From contig JAOVFP010000018.1 of the NCBI GenBank assembly GCA_025738555.1, forward strand, positions 930,001 to 994,000: a DNA stretch of 64,000 nt, in the 5' to 3' direction. Positions 46,086 to 58,312 of this stretch are shown piece after piece (within the stretch, counting starts at the first letter, position 1; each line of letters opens with the position of its first letter). The notes beneath the pieces were generated by a model. The model saw nothing but the letters and a program-made list of their open reading frames with translations, made no database searches and had not been told where the DNA came from. The translations under genes and the position numbers were made by a program. Origin of the DNA: Cyathus striatus. Lineage: Eukaryota > Basidiomycota > Agaricomycetes > Agaricales > Nidulariaceae.

Positions 46086-46619
46086 ATTTATAGATTTCTG
46101 TGTCACCGACTCACCGTATATACATGTGTAGACCTGCATATTTTTATAGAGTTATTTTACAGGGCTTTGCATTATACACTGCAGTATTGATTTATTTGTT
46201 GTATTTTCTATAAACACAGTGTCATGCTAATTGACTGCTCGAGACTAATAATAATAAGAAGTTGTCGAAGTAATCTGCTGGTACTACCGTGAACTTGAAA
46301 CCCTAGAGTAGGTAATCAAAGTACAAGGTGCACTTTAATATGTATACTTATCTATCTTATAATACAAAACTTACTTTAGCGTTGAAAACTATGGTACATT
46401 GCCTATATATTATAAAAGTACTGTATATCATGAGTCCAAGGGATGTCAATCATGTATATATGTCAACGGTGGCTTACTGAGCTGAATTTGTAGTCAAATT
46501 GGATGCGTGGAAGTGATTGTATGCCCCCCCCATCTTCAAAAAATGTAGGGGATGTTTCACCAATGTGAATTTGGGAAATTTTATCATACTTAAGCTCGCA
46601 AATTTGTTTCTAACTTTCT

Positions 46620-47260
46620 ACTTCTCTTGAGTACCCTCTGGCTTTTTGGTAAGCGATCTGAACCATTAATGAGTTCTCAAATCTGTTTTTAAGCTCTCTG
46701 GGCTGTCCTTAGTATCTCTGCTTTTATAATATTCTCTGTGCGTTCTTGTGCTCTCAGTTTCATTCTATTGTACTCTCTGGATCGACTTTAAGGTCTATAA
46801 TGCTCTTTGGGTTGTTCTTGTGCCATCTATATCGTCCTTGATGATTCTGCTTTTATATAATGCTCTCTGGATGGTTATTGTGCTCTGTAGGTCGCCTGTA
46901 AGGTCTCTGCTATTATATATGTCTCCGTGGGTTGTTCTTGTCAGAAAACCCAGTTAAGAGTGCTTCCGGGCATCCTCAAGAGAAGTAGAGAGTAGAGAAA
47001 GTAAGCTTTGTCTTTGCAGGTAAGGAGTACAAACGACGCGCGTACTAGCTAAAATACTCTATTGGAATATTCCATATCACGTGACCACTGCGAGAGCGCA
47101 ACCCGATTATCCTTAATGTCTCTGCTTTTATATAATATTCTCTGAGTGGTTATTGTTCTCTGTGGGTCGTCTATAAAGTCTCTGGTATTATACATTATTC
47201 TGTAGGTTGTTCTTGTGCCCTCTGTGTCGTCTATAAGATGCCTGCTTATATATAATGTTC
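46620..47260. repeat. Degenerate ~50-60-bp repeat
   Basis: Recurrent pieces are TCTCTGCTTTTATATAATGC, (G)CTCTCTGG(A/G)TGGTTATTG and TTGTTCTTGTGCC. About eight diverged units are visible. It is noncoding. Confidence 0.7.
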
Positions 47261-48099
47261 CTGTGTCATACTTAAGCTCTGTGCTTTGTTTTTTGCATCA
47301 TCTGCATCGCTCTTTTATGGCTTACTTCATTCTTATAGCCTATATAATGCTTCCTTTGGTGTTATATTTCAATCTCTGGAGTATTATACTTGCTCTACTT
47401 CAATATTATGCTCTATTCTTTTGTTTTTGTACCCTCTATTTCACTCTGACATGTATTACTTGTCCTAACTAATTCTACTTCGATTTGTGCTTTCTGCTAT
47501 CATGTCTATATAACCTGCTTTGTTATGGGGTTTTTTACTTGTTCTACTTCAATCTATACTCCATGTTGGTATTTAATATAAGACAGACTGCATTAGGTCA
47601 GGCAATAATTCATTATTAACACCTCCCATGTAATATGAGCCATCCTCTGCTCGTATCAATGTAAATTATTTGAACTTGAGACTCAGACAAGCTGGAGGAC
47701 ATTGTAACAAGCATTCAGTTCACTTAATATGAGTGCTGCCAAGTGTCGCTTACACTGTTGGTTCATCTCATAGTCTAAAAATATTTATATCAAAGCTAAT
47801 AGGTATATTATTCTATTTTACTGCAATGAACTAAGTAATTAGTTACATCTCGGTTCATATATCTCACAAATACTTATATCTATTTACTGTAAAGAACTAA
47901 ATAATTGCTTGAGCACATATAGTTACCGCTGTACCGCGTACCGGACGACCACGCTTCAGTTAGTAAGCGCTCAGTCTCGCTTAAGTAAAATTCTGAAACA
48001 GAGATTGTAATATCTAACCGAGAAGCCGCGGTGCCGGACACCGGAGTTCAATTATAATTGATGCGTTTGAGCGTGGTCGTTAGACTTTCCATACATACT

Positions 48100-49189
48100 C
48101 CCGTCCCCAGCACGTTTCCTTAACGTATTTCTTCAGACAATTGGCAGTATTTTGCTCTAGACTTTGCAGTCACTGCTCTCCTCACCATATCTATCATCCT
48201 CCCCATTGTCCCTTTTATCTTGTCAATCCATGAAGGTCAATGCATATGCCTTGCTAGCATTCGCATCATCAACCTCACCGTTCTCCCATTTAACGCGTTG
48301 CCTCAGGGAGGTATCAAGGCTATCGCAACACTGACTGGAGCGTCGTCTTATTTCGATAAGCTGGTTGTTCACAAGGTGTCATCTTAGTGGGAGGGAACTT
48401 GAAGAATGCGAGCTACAAGTTTGATAAAGGCAGCTTGAGAACATGAAGGCCATTGGGAAAGCGACCTGTTGCCCTTGACAGGGTCTCATACTGCGTTAGC
48501 GGGGGATGACGGCAATATTCCTTTAACGTCCAATGACATCACTCTCAGTTCCTCCAGTGCTCTTGTCCATCTCATCAGTGTAAACATATGCTCATACTGG
48601 GTTTACAACCGCAGTGTCCCACTCCAACGTATGCGAGCTTACCTTGTCACGCTCATCCCATCTTACAACGTCCTTGCTGGAGAACTAGTGCTCTCCATTC
48701 ATACAGCTGTTCGCGGAAGCACAAGTTTGTAGTGGAAGCACACTGCGAACAAGGAGACCATAAGGAATATAGTGGACTTAAGGACTGCATAGAGTATGAG
48801 TGGTCCGAGTACGAATGGGGTGGGCTGAATTTAGAGGAAAGATTTCTAGATCATCTGAAGTGGTAGGCCTCGGAAGGCATCGTCGACGTGAGGCTGTCGG
48901 AATTCGGACTCCGTTCTCACGTGATGCTTATTATAATCTTATCATAATCTTATCGACTATCAAGCACTCGCGTACCTACTGGTTTGAGTTGGATAAACGT
49001 AAAGATAAATATTATCGATTCAGCTACATAAGTATGTCCTTTTCAGTTGTTCGGAACATGCTCGTAGATGTATGTTGAAATCTTTTGTAATCAAAATTAC
49101 AGACATGAATATGGCCAGGAATGATCTGCGAAGAAAATGATGGGATTTGTGACCCATTATTATGTACCGAAGGATAATAATAACCACGA
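48100..49189. other. Region without a supported gene
   Basis: Short overlapping frames (for example 48469-48732 and 48800-49078) show no recognisable domains. I cannot support any feature here. Confidence 0.4.
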
Positions 49190-49275
49190 TAATCTAACCG
49201 AGAAGCCGTGGTGCCGGACACCGGAGCTCAATTATATTTGATGCGTTTGAGCGTGGTCGTTAGACTTTCCATACT
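49190..49275. mobile_element. Solo end of the long-TIR family
   Basis: An 86-bp stretch from AATCTAACCGAGAAGCCGTG to GGTCGTTAGACTTTCCATAC matches the outer part of the right TIR at 48005-48093 with few changes. Only one end is recognised, so it is a fragment or the boundary of a larger deleted copy. Confidence 0.8.
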
Positions 49276-49913
49276 AGAATGACCATTCAGTGGTTCTTCA
49301 TCGTTATCTATTTCTTATTTTCCCGAATGTTCCAGCGCTCTGCTTGCACCACCGGAACAGCGATGACCTTTCTACTGCACTAATGCAATGTGTTGTCAGG
49401 GACTGACTGTCAAACGCAGCATTCAGCAAACAGATGATTGTGCATTGTTCTATATTTAGCAGCTCTCCCTGTGGGGGACCTTTGTATATAGTAGTAAGGT
49501 ACATTGGGTGTATCCGATCAAGTTCGATACCGATGAAATGTTCCCCGGTCCCTAGTAGATAAGTGGCTCAAGGTGTCTCATCCATCCACTTTCTCCATTT
49601 CTGTAAAAATACCTCACAAATGCTTCAACAATGCCATTAAAGATATAAGTAGGCTTATAAGCAACTGACATGCCGTTGTTACTGTTACATGTGCCTCACC
49701 CATTGAATACAGTAGTTAACTGCAGCTAGATAGTGTAGTCTCTGTCCGTTGCAATGTACAAATATGAGCATTAAAAATGAGGCTCCAGCATTCCCCCCAC
49801 TATAACATTTCATGAACTTGATCAGACGTAAAGTTGTCCTAATGATAAGCTTTATACAGGTCGATAAAGTATAGGGGATGTTTACGAAAGCTCTAATTAC
49901 TATAGGGATCCAA

Positions 49914-52251
49914 TTACTTCATAGCCGTTAGAAATATTTCATAAGCCTGAGCATTTCTTTTCTCTAGTAATCCTAACTGGCGTATGTGAAGAACCACCCT
50001 ACAAGCCAGAATAGAGTGAATAACACGTCCTAGGCTATGGTAACCAGGATGAACATTTAGCAATCCTATAAACACTAATCACAACAATTATAACTTACAG
50101 TAGGATAATATCGGAGTAGTCCGGCTACAAAAGACAATTAGAAAATTACTAATTTCTTCAAGAAGATATTATTACGCTTAATGTGAGGACCACGATTAGA
50201 TTTCCCAGTGACATGGCTAATGGATGAGTGTAATGAATGCACTCTTAATATTAGTGATTGCTTTCAACAGCTTGACAACTTACCAAACAAATATATGTAA
50301 TAAGTAAGTCCTTGGGATAGTTAATGGTAAGAATAGAAATTTGAATTGATGATGTGTCTTACCATCTCTAAATACAGTCGTTGTCATTTGGGACCTCCCT
50401 ACCTGCTTGACTTCGTGATTGTCAACAATTAAATACAGTAGACATTGTCATAATGAATAACACGATAATGAATAAATTTTCATAATGAATATGAATTCGC
50501 CAAAACCAACTTGGTATGCAGTGAATTATTCATATGTTGTCATAGTGAATAATGCATGGAAGCTTGACCTCATTATGCATTATGAGATTACCAAATATTA
50601 CGAAAAATTGACGATTAAGTGTGACATTAATTACACATGTGGCATTCTGCATCACTGTTTCAATCCTTGGCTCTTTTTTTGCATAAATAGGCACTGTAAT
50701 GTGAAACTGTAGCTAGGTTGACAACTCTTGGGCATTGGAGAATATATTAACATGAATTTATGTAGTATTTTATTCATTTATTCATTGTACTCATCTCATA
50801 CTCACCTGCTTTATTATGCCAAAATCTCCAGAGATGAAACGAAAACTCTGCAAGCGGCTTGAACAGCTTGCATTAGCCTATTCTGATGTGGCAGGCCTAT
50901 CTCCTCTCGCCTTGCAAAAGCAAGTTAGAAAGCTCAGGGTACATCTTTCTCGTGTTATACAGAAATCCCCCCAGCAATCTACTCTAGATACATTTATCAC
51001 TAGTTCTACAGGTAAAATGTAACTACAGATGCACCGCATTTATCATAGACTTGAAATATTGCGGTGAGCAGCGAATTGCAGTACAGGATGTCACGCAATT
51101 GGCGGAGGTCACAATATGTCATGGTATGTGACAGCTTCTAGTGGTGAATGAATGCTCGAAATGAATGAGAAAAGTCGACAACCAACAGTATTCATTATGA
51201 CAATGCCTACTGTAGTACAAAGTAACCATACAACGCACATATTTTAACGGCAGGTATGACCATTAGGATCATTATCACTGTGTGAACACCAGAATTACAG
51301 TGCGTTTATGATATTAATGAAACTACTCACCGAAGTCATATAAAAATAGTAGGAGCCAGGCTACCCATGTCGAAGTCGAACTTCCGCCACCAGTCGCTAA
51401 ACATCCTCTTGGCATTCCAACTTCAACATCTCGTTCAGACAAAAATACTTTTTTGAGAACGATAACAATGTGAACTTACATTTAACCGTATTTTTCGATG
51501 ATACATCGATTGCATATCCGCTAGTAAATATTGATATGTGAAACATTGGAAGAAATATTGTCAACCATCTTGGCTTTTTCCACACAGCCCATACACGCAG
51601 GGTGAATATAACTGTTTAGCCAAATGATCACATATTACTGAGGTAATAAATGTCATTCTCACTTTCAGCTACACTGATTCCAAATAAAATACATACTGTA
51701 GAAAATTATAGTCAGTGTATCCAGTAGCGGGCTATTACTAACTCACATGTTGTTGAAACAAGTAATTTATGACAATCAGTTGCTGAGAGACTTGGCATAA
51801 AGTTCACTAGCGGTTATCAGTCAAGAAGTGCGATGATGATAATCGTACAAGATGTAACGAACATATGATGTACAACGTCGTATCAATGAAGGGTAGATAT
51901 CTTGTCACAAAATACAGCACCTTGACAAAATTCCAAGGAGCATCCCAAATGCACCTCGTTTCGAGATCTAGAGTAATAAAATACTCATACACCTAAATCT
52001 GTTGAGGATTGTACGCAGGGCAATTTGGAGTTGTGGGCTCACCAGTATACAAAGGCTGCTGACTGTTAAAATTTTATTTAACATCCAAATATCTAGTTAA
52101 TCGCTGTACGAACCGTGCAAGTACTAGTTGAGTTGAAGAGCGAAAGAATGAGCACCGTAGAGGATATAGATAAGAATCCAGTAGTTACTTTAACATTTTG
52201 TAAATGTTTCAGAGCTAGAACAAGGTCCTCTGGATTATAATGAATAGCCAT
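49914..52251 (-). CDS. DUF6533-type membrane protein gene, copy 1 (multi-exon)
   Basis: Agaricomycete DUF6533 proteins are multi-pass membrane proteins of unknown role. ATG at 52251 starts MAIHYNPEDLVLALKHLQNV. A later exon carries the domain signature, YEYFITLDLETRCIWDAPWN then VKVLYFVTRYLPFIDTTLYI (51990-51870). Next comes a transmembrane exon, RVWAVWKKPRWLTIFLPMFH (from about 51605), and a segment ending TVFRDG (about 50360). The last exon reads HPGYHSLGRVIHSILACRVV and ends LTAMK-stop at 49914. Exact exon borders are not resolved. A pogo-like element (50436-51212) lies between exons, probably in an intron. Copy 2 (58313-59887) is its diverged duplicate. Similarity between copies at protein level suggests past selection, but I cannot exclude decay here. 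Confidence 0.62.
50436..51212. mobile_element. pogo/Tc1-mariner-like element, 777 bp
   Basis: Termini are CAGTAGACATTGTCATAATG and (reverse-complemented) CAGTAGGCATTGTCATAATG, with the TA dinucleotide duplicated at both sides (50434-50435, 51213-51214). The paralogous site in DUF6533 copy 2 (near 58840) lacks it, giving an empty site. CAGTA(G)-type ends and a TA target fit pogo/Tigger-like elements. A full transposase is absent. Confidence 0.9.
50816..51022 (+). CDS. 68-codon frame inside the pogo-like element, unknown
   Basis: A Lys/Arg-rich, helix-prone frame (starting MPKSPEMKRKLCKRLEQLAL) ending QQSTLDTFITSS. The QSTLDTFI stretch resembles a PCNA-binding (PIP) box and the C-terminal tails of some pogo-like transposases. 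It could be the remnant left when the transposase was deleted, or chance. I do not assign a function. Confidence 0.35.
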   Translation: MPKSPEMKRKLCKRLEQLALAYSDVAGLSPLALQKQVRKLRVHLSRVIQKSPQQSTLDTFITSSTGKM

Positions 52252-53580
52252 AACCTATGGTGGGAGAGGGGTACAACCTTTACATGCTAATCGCTGAGTA
52301 TTTATGCCACGGAGGGTGTGATGAGGGTAAGATGTTGAGATATGAGCTGATCTTTTCTTGATGTTATGCGCTATTTTTATGCACATATTTATCATGACAT
52401 ATTCAGTAACTGAAAGGCTGAACGCAACATTGAAAATAGACTAACCGGCCTCCCTAAGAACATTCATTTATAGTAACGATGTCGTGTGGTTTTAGCTCGG
52501 AGAATGATGATCTCCAGCTCTAGTGAGCTCCCAATCCTTGTCGACTTGAATAGCATATCTAAGTGTAGTAAATTAACTGCATCTAATGATGGTTAGTATC
52601 ACATTCCTTGCACATAGGCTTTACGTTATGGTAATTATCATAAAAGAGCGTGGCATTGTTAGAAATGGAGATGCTGTAATCGAATCAACCAACTGAAATG
52701 ATTGCGTAAGAAGTTCATCTTCCATAATTATATGCTTATAAAAACTTATGAATCATAGGATAGTTCAATTGTGTAGACTGAGAAGTGATGTATTTTTTAC
52801 AAACACCTTAGTCTTGTGCAGGCATTGATGAAGGATTTATAACCAGATGATTCAAAATGTCTGTTTGGTGTGATGTACGACAGTTGCACGACTTTCATAA
52901 TATCCTTCTGATCATACTCCGATAATAGATTTCCACTAAGATTCCTCCGCATTCCATTTGATGACAAGCACCTATTACAGTCTGTCGTTTGAGAACTCGG
53001 TAGCCTGCACTCGGTTCAATAATTATTTTCCGAAGGGTGGTACAACTGGGTCATAGGCTCGGTGTGGTCTTATTGTCGCCGGTCGGGCTCAGCTGTTAGC
53101 ATGTAATGCGTGGGATACTACTCACAATTAGTCCAGAGAAAAGATAGGATGATGACGCTTTGGACCATTTCCTGCTGTGATCTATACTCTCTGGAAGAAG
53201 TTGGTAATACACAAAGTGTAGGTCTAAGGTGTGTTTACTATACTAGGTGCTTATGTAGAATGCTAGTCTTTTCGGAATCAGCCAAGTAGTTTATGGACAC
53301 ATATTTATATGAAATCAAAAGATACCAGTGACTGCAACATTTAAGTCGAGCAAATGATCGAGGAGCTGATCATCCTGCGAGAGAAGGATGGATTAGCGAA
53401 GTTTGAATAAAGCTTTGATGATTTGAAATCATGTGCTGTGGGGCCTAGGAACATCAGGAAAAAAACACATGTTGCCATAGGTATACATAGACTAGATAGT
53501 AGAGATAGTCGGCTAAACAAGTCCCCAATATAGTTCAGCATAGCCATGGCAAAGTCTATGATCATTTGACATTGATCGAG
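52252..53580. repeat. Upstream part of the duplicated segment
   Basis: 52.26-52.88 kb aligns with 59.9-60.63 kb, as the upstream flank of the DUF6533 copies. 52.92-53.47 kb aligns strongly with 54.65-55.16 kb, and its first ~130 bp with 60.64-60.76 kb. Shared landmark: CGAGGAGCTGATCATCCTGC (53359 and 55078). No gene is recognised; the minus-strand frame 53341-53565 has one hydrophobic stretch but no known domain. Confidence 0.65.
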
Positions 53581-53879
53581 ATAGCCGAAGCAATGTCTTC
53601 ATAGAACTATGTGACTGCGCCTATTGAAATGTAGTCAACTTATTTATTACAACTACAGGGAGTATGCAGAACAGCATATGCAAATGGATACATACTAGTT
53701 GTTACCATACATTTTGGCTTATTATAATAATTGCAATGAGAAATAAGAATTAATTAAACTAATTGTATTATGCATAATTGTATATAACTGTATAACTACT
53801 AGCTAGTGTATGTAAGCACTTACCACCCACTGGTATACCACCCACCATCCACCAAGCTCAATATCTAACATTAGAAGAG

Positions 53880-54540
53880 ATACTCACCAGAGCATATATA
53901 CATCAGCATCGCAACGTAAAGGAATTGTAGCCGAGAGGGGAGGGAGGGGACAAGACAGCGCAGAGGCACAGTGAGATAGCGCTCAAGTTGAGGCAGACCA
54001 AGGGAGAATACGCTTGCCCTCGTCACTTGCAAGATGAGAGAGGGAGGGTGAGGAGACGAGACGGACACAGGGTCACGATGAGGGAGAAAGGGCGCGGTGA
54101 AATGGATAGACAGGGAGAGGGCGGACGAGACAGCACAGAGACAGAGCACAGAGAGATAGTGCTCAAGTAGAGGCGAACCAGGGGAGTATGCTTGCCCTCG
54201 CCACTTGCAAGACAAGGGAGAGAGGGTGAGGAGGCGACAAACGGAGAGAGGGAAGGAACAAGAGGGTGGAAGAGGGAGAGGGCAGACAAGACAGCACAGA
54301 GAGGCACAGTGAGACAGCGCTCAATTTTAGGCAGACCAGGTGAGAATACACTTGCCCTCGTCGCTTGCAAGATGAGAGAGAGAGAGAGAGGACGAGAGAG
54401 AGAGGGAGCCTGAGAGTCAAGAGGGATAAGGTGAAAGAGGGGGACCCCACAGACAGTGATGCATGAGGCTCGATGATGATAGTTTGAACAAAAGACCGTG
54501 AAAAAATCAGAAAGGGCTCAACCGGAACGAGCGAACCAAG
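53880..54540. repeat. Purine-rich ~165-bp tandem repeat, about 3-4 units
   Basis: Units share CTTGCCCTCGTCACTTGCAA, GA-rich runs and the GACAGCGC(A)GAGGCACAGTGAGA stretch, at roughly 53945-54025, 54125-54205 and 54280-54370. On the plus strand it is strongly purine-biased (GAGAGAG). Translations on the minus strand are Leu/Ser/Pro-rich by composition. Confidence 0.8.
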
Positions 54541-54649
54541 CAAAGCAAAATTGATCGGTCACGTGTTGACAAAATTGCGTGGTATCTCTCTTCAGAGTCA
54601 GGCCATCTTGGCATTCCGCTAAAGCTCTCTGCCTTTGTGCTGCTTCATC

Positions 54650-55165
54650 AGATTTCTACTTAAGATTCCTCCGTATTTCATTTGATGATAAGCATCTATT
54701 ACAGTCTTTCGCTTGAGAACTTGGTAGCCTGCAGTCGGTTCGGTAATTCTTTCCCGAAGGATGGTACAACTGGGTCATGGGCTCGGTGTGGTCTTGTTGT
54801 CGCCGGTCGGGCTGTTAACATGTAATGCGTGGGATACTACTCGCAATTAGTCCAGAGAAAAGAGGGATGATGATGCTCTTGACCACTTCCTGCTGTGATC
54901 TACGCTCTCTGGAAGAAGTTGGCAACACATGAAGTGCAGGTCTAAGGTGTGTTTACTATACTAGGTGCTTATGTAGAGTGTTAGTCTTTTCTGAATCAAC
55001 TAAGTAGTTTATAGTCACATATTTATATGAAATCAAAAGATACCAGTGGCTGTAACATTTGAGTCGAACAGATGATCGAGGAGCTGATCATCCTGCGAGA
55101 GAAGGATGGATTAGCGAAGTTTGAATGAAGCTTTGATGATTTGAAATAGTGTGCTGAGGGCGCTA
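54650..55165. repeat. Second copy of the 52.92-53.47 kb segment
   Basis: This is a direct repeat of 52925-53445, with small differences and a short deletion near 54800. It begins at GATTTCTACTTAAGATTCC and ends near TTTGATGATTTGAAAT. The purine-rich array lies between the two copies, so this is a local duplication bracketing that array. Confidence 0.85.
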
Positions 55166-55559
55166 GGAAGAGGGACATCACTTACCAATGAGCCAGTGCT
55201 TAGTAACAACACATCTCGCTGCGCCATCTTCTACTCAGTATCAATCTCCAAAACCGATCTCCAACATCAACATCTACAGATGTTCAAGCTCTAGTTGCAA
55301 CACGCCCATTGAAGACTATGACTATGGGGTTCCGAGTGTGGAAATATTCGCACTCGATTTTCTTAGCTTTTTTCACTAAGGTTCAGACTCCATACCATCT
55401 CCGTTTTCTACTAAGTACGCCCACCATGGAGCCTTTTAAGAAGGGTGAGGGCAGAGTTTGATTTGTTTGAACTGCTATTATGAATTTGGGAGCATGAAAT
55501 CCTGGGTCGATTGACCTTGTACAACGATTTACATGTATTACAATTGTACTTTTCCTGTG

Positions 55560-58145
55560 CAGCTTATCAAGTAGCCACGTTTTTTTACACCATGGCTTCT
55601 GTATATGAAAATTTCCATGCAGCTGCGCACTGCATTCGTTTCATAGAGAAGCTAGCACTGGTAGGAAAATGATTGGATGGAAGACGAGCGTGCGATACTT
55701 GTCGAGCTTTGCTCTATGACGGGATTAATTGACAACTACTTTTTGTTATCGATAGTCCATAGGGCTGGGACAGTTATGTAAATTTGGATCGTGTAGACAG
55801 CGTGTGTGCAAATTGGAGCGAATGGTCCCAATGTTCAGCTCAGGCGTTGGTCGAGACTCGAATGCATAAATAGGACAAGTACTTAAAAATAGTATTATCG
55901 ATGGAGCTTATCTTCGAATTTGCTTTCTTGGTCACCATTGAGTCTATTCCAGTCGACATCATGATGCGATTCGAGTAAGTAGGTGCGTGAGCGCTTGAGC
56001 AGTAAAGTAGCAGCAAGGGGATAGGGTAAGGAGCTGAAAGTAGATAAGATAAGATGGTTACCCCGTGATGAATAAACAGTCCGATGACCGATATTTGTCG
56101 TTGTTTGGTTTGGTTCAAGTCTCACCTCGAAGATGCCCACTACCAACGATACCTCCCCACAAGTTTCTACAGCCGTACCACTTCACCAACCCAATCCTAT
56201 TCTCCAACGGTAACAGTCGACATCTCTGGGCTACCGATACTCACGTACCGTTGAATAACTACGACCTATACACTAGAATGACACACTATTTCGACCTCAC
56301 GGACAAGTACCAGATTGTTTTGCGGCTCACTTGAGCGCGTTGACAGTTGAACATAACATTGGCAGCTGTTTTTGTAGAAGCTAAGATTGAGAGGAAGCAA
56401 GCGATGGCTGGGCGGGTGCCGGGATGCGTTGGGTATGAATGGCTCGTTGGTAAGTGCCATCTCCCTGCTCAGACTTCCACTCTCATTCAACTCATCAACG
56501 TTTCCTTACTAACTCTCCCTCTTCTCGCAGGATGGTCAGGTTCTCATACGCAGTCATACCGTTGCCAATAGAAATGAGATAGTTGGATGGGATGGAGTGG
56601 ACTTCTGGGACCGCCTGGGCGAGACTAGTGCGTCAGATTCTCTTCTGCTCTCACTCCCCGATGCTTACGCTTGCACTTGTTCTCTAGCACGACCGCCACT
56701 ACTCCTACTTGGGAGCTGTATTGGACACTCTCCTATTAAGTCTTATACATACGCACCACCCCTACTAGAAGAGGAAGGAGCAAGCTGTACACATTGGGTC
56801 TCTATGCTCCTCGGAATGTCTACGTCACTTAGCAGGTCTATAGTTTATCTTCTGGCACGTCCTTACTCCCCACGTACGCCTACGGCGAGACTTCCGAAGG
56901 GCTAAAGGACAGCTTGTTAGTGCACGTGAGACTCATCATAGCTATCATTGTGTACGCGGGTGGTTCTGTCCTTCCTGCTAGGGCTCAAGCTAGGGCGGAA
57001 GGATTAGGCTCAGGAGGTGGAAGGGTGTGTAGAGTGGCCCCTTACTCCTTCCAAGACGACAGGCAGCTTTTCCTGCTCCTTCTGCGCGTTTACAGGGCAA
57101 GCCTGGACGTTGCTTCTGTTCAAGCGGTAGTTCAAACGTCTTTCATTCAGCTGTCACCTTGCACTGCGCGTACTGTACCCTCTCCCGTTACGCCTTTTGC
57201 GTATACACCACGTCCTCTAGAAAAGAAAACCCGATCGGTTTCGTTCCCTGCACCCTCCGCAACGTCTAGCCCAGTACACAGTGGCTCCAGTCTATTCTTT
57301 AGGATGTCTCTGCTTCTTATATGTGCCTACAACGACCGAGTCTTGGTTGGAGTGGATGGGGGCTATGCAGTACCGAGAGGCGGAGACGACGGCGACGGCG
57401 ATGCAGGGTGGTTCTGGGTTCCATTTGGGACAATGGATACGACGACCTATCCTGCTCCTACAGGTTCACGAGGGAAACCTCAACGTTACGGTGATTCAAG
57501 CGAGAGTTCCTGAACGTCTTACTCATCTACCCCTCGCGCCTATCTTTCCTCCTTGATGCTTACATGCAATCACAATCGCAGCTAGGCTCCGTCTGCGAAT
57601 AACATCGCGCACTCCCTTCCATTGCCTTTGCAGCGGTGACGCGCGTACTAGGATCTTATTGGCGAAGATCGTCGTTAAGTCTCTCGGGGGGTTTGTTACT
57701 CAAGTTGGAGTTGAAGAAAGATCGAGACTCGACGCTTGAGAGTCAATGAAGGTTGTAGGCTGGTTTGAGGTGACGTACTGGAAGACGGTTATGCACGTTG
57801 CCCGTGACGTGGATATTAACGAGGTTCAAGAGTATCATTATCTCGCAGGATAACGTTAGATCACGCCACGCTGCATCGGCTTCAGGATGGGTGGAATGCT
57901 CCTCTTTGGGTGTGGAGGTACGACTCCTCGTGCAATCGATTCTCTCACTCCGCGTGATACTTATGCCTACACTTGTCTTGTAGCACATATATAACCACGC
58001 TTGTCCAAGACATGCACCTTATCCAACCACGCCCCACACATATTCAACAAGAAACCCTTCAAGAGGAGGAAAACCGCTGATGAAGCAGCTAGATGTTTAT
58101 GGATAGAGTCGGAGCTCTATGACTATACTTCGACGATATGCGTAG
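55560..58145 (+). repeat. Family C, copy 3 (most continuous)
   Basis: This is the least interrupted family C copy. A splice-like intron 56450-56530 (GTAAGT...CTTCTCGCAG, 81 bp) and a donor GTGCGT at 56628 enclose a 97-bp segment with an open frame beginning DGQVLIRSHTVANRNEIVG. The corresponding segment of copy 2 encodes a similar peptide with a stop. A 199-codon frame at 56914-57513 is open but has no domain I know, and its equivalent in copy 2 is not open. It may be a decayed gene family or a transposon with introns. Identity is unknown. Confidence 0.6.
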
Positions 58146-58312
58146 GATAAGGTTGCCGTATGTACATATGATCCTTTACTCTTAAACAGTTTTATTCCTT
58201 AAATGAGGACACCCTTGCCATCCCCTAACATTTTCGAGCTCTGGACTTTATACAGTTCGATATAGTATGATGTATCTACTGTGGAAATTCTACTTATCAT
58301 AAGGATCCAATA

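Larger units (their letters stand above)
45501..48091. mobile_element. Long-TIR non-autonomous element, ~2.6 kb
   Basis: The left arm starts TATGGAAAGTCTAACGACCA and runs about 220 bp. Its near-exact reverse complement ends at 48091-48093. The arms include CTTCTCGGTTAGATATTACA and GACTGAGCGCTTACTAACTG. An 8-bp direct repeat TACATACT lies at 45493-45500 and 48092-48099, with a 2-bp offset at the left end. The interior has no transposase, but holds a degenerate ~50-bp repeat (46620-47260) and a SINE-like unit. A stray end of the same family lies at 49190-49275. Confidence 0.75.

Noticed and set aside
56914..57513. 199-codon frame in family C as a real gene
   Set aside because: The equivalent region in copy 2 (38.5-39.2 kb) is not open, and no domain or compositional sign of coding is seen. 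It is kept only as part of the repeat.
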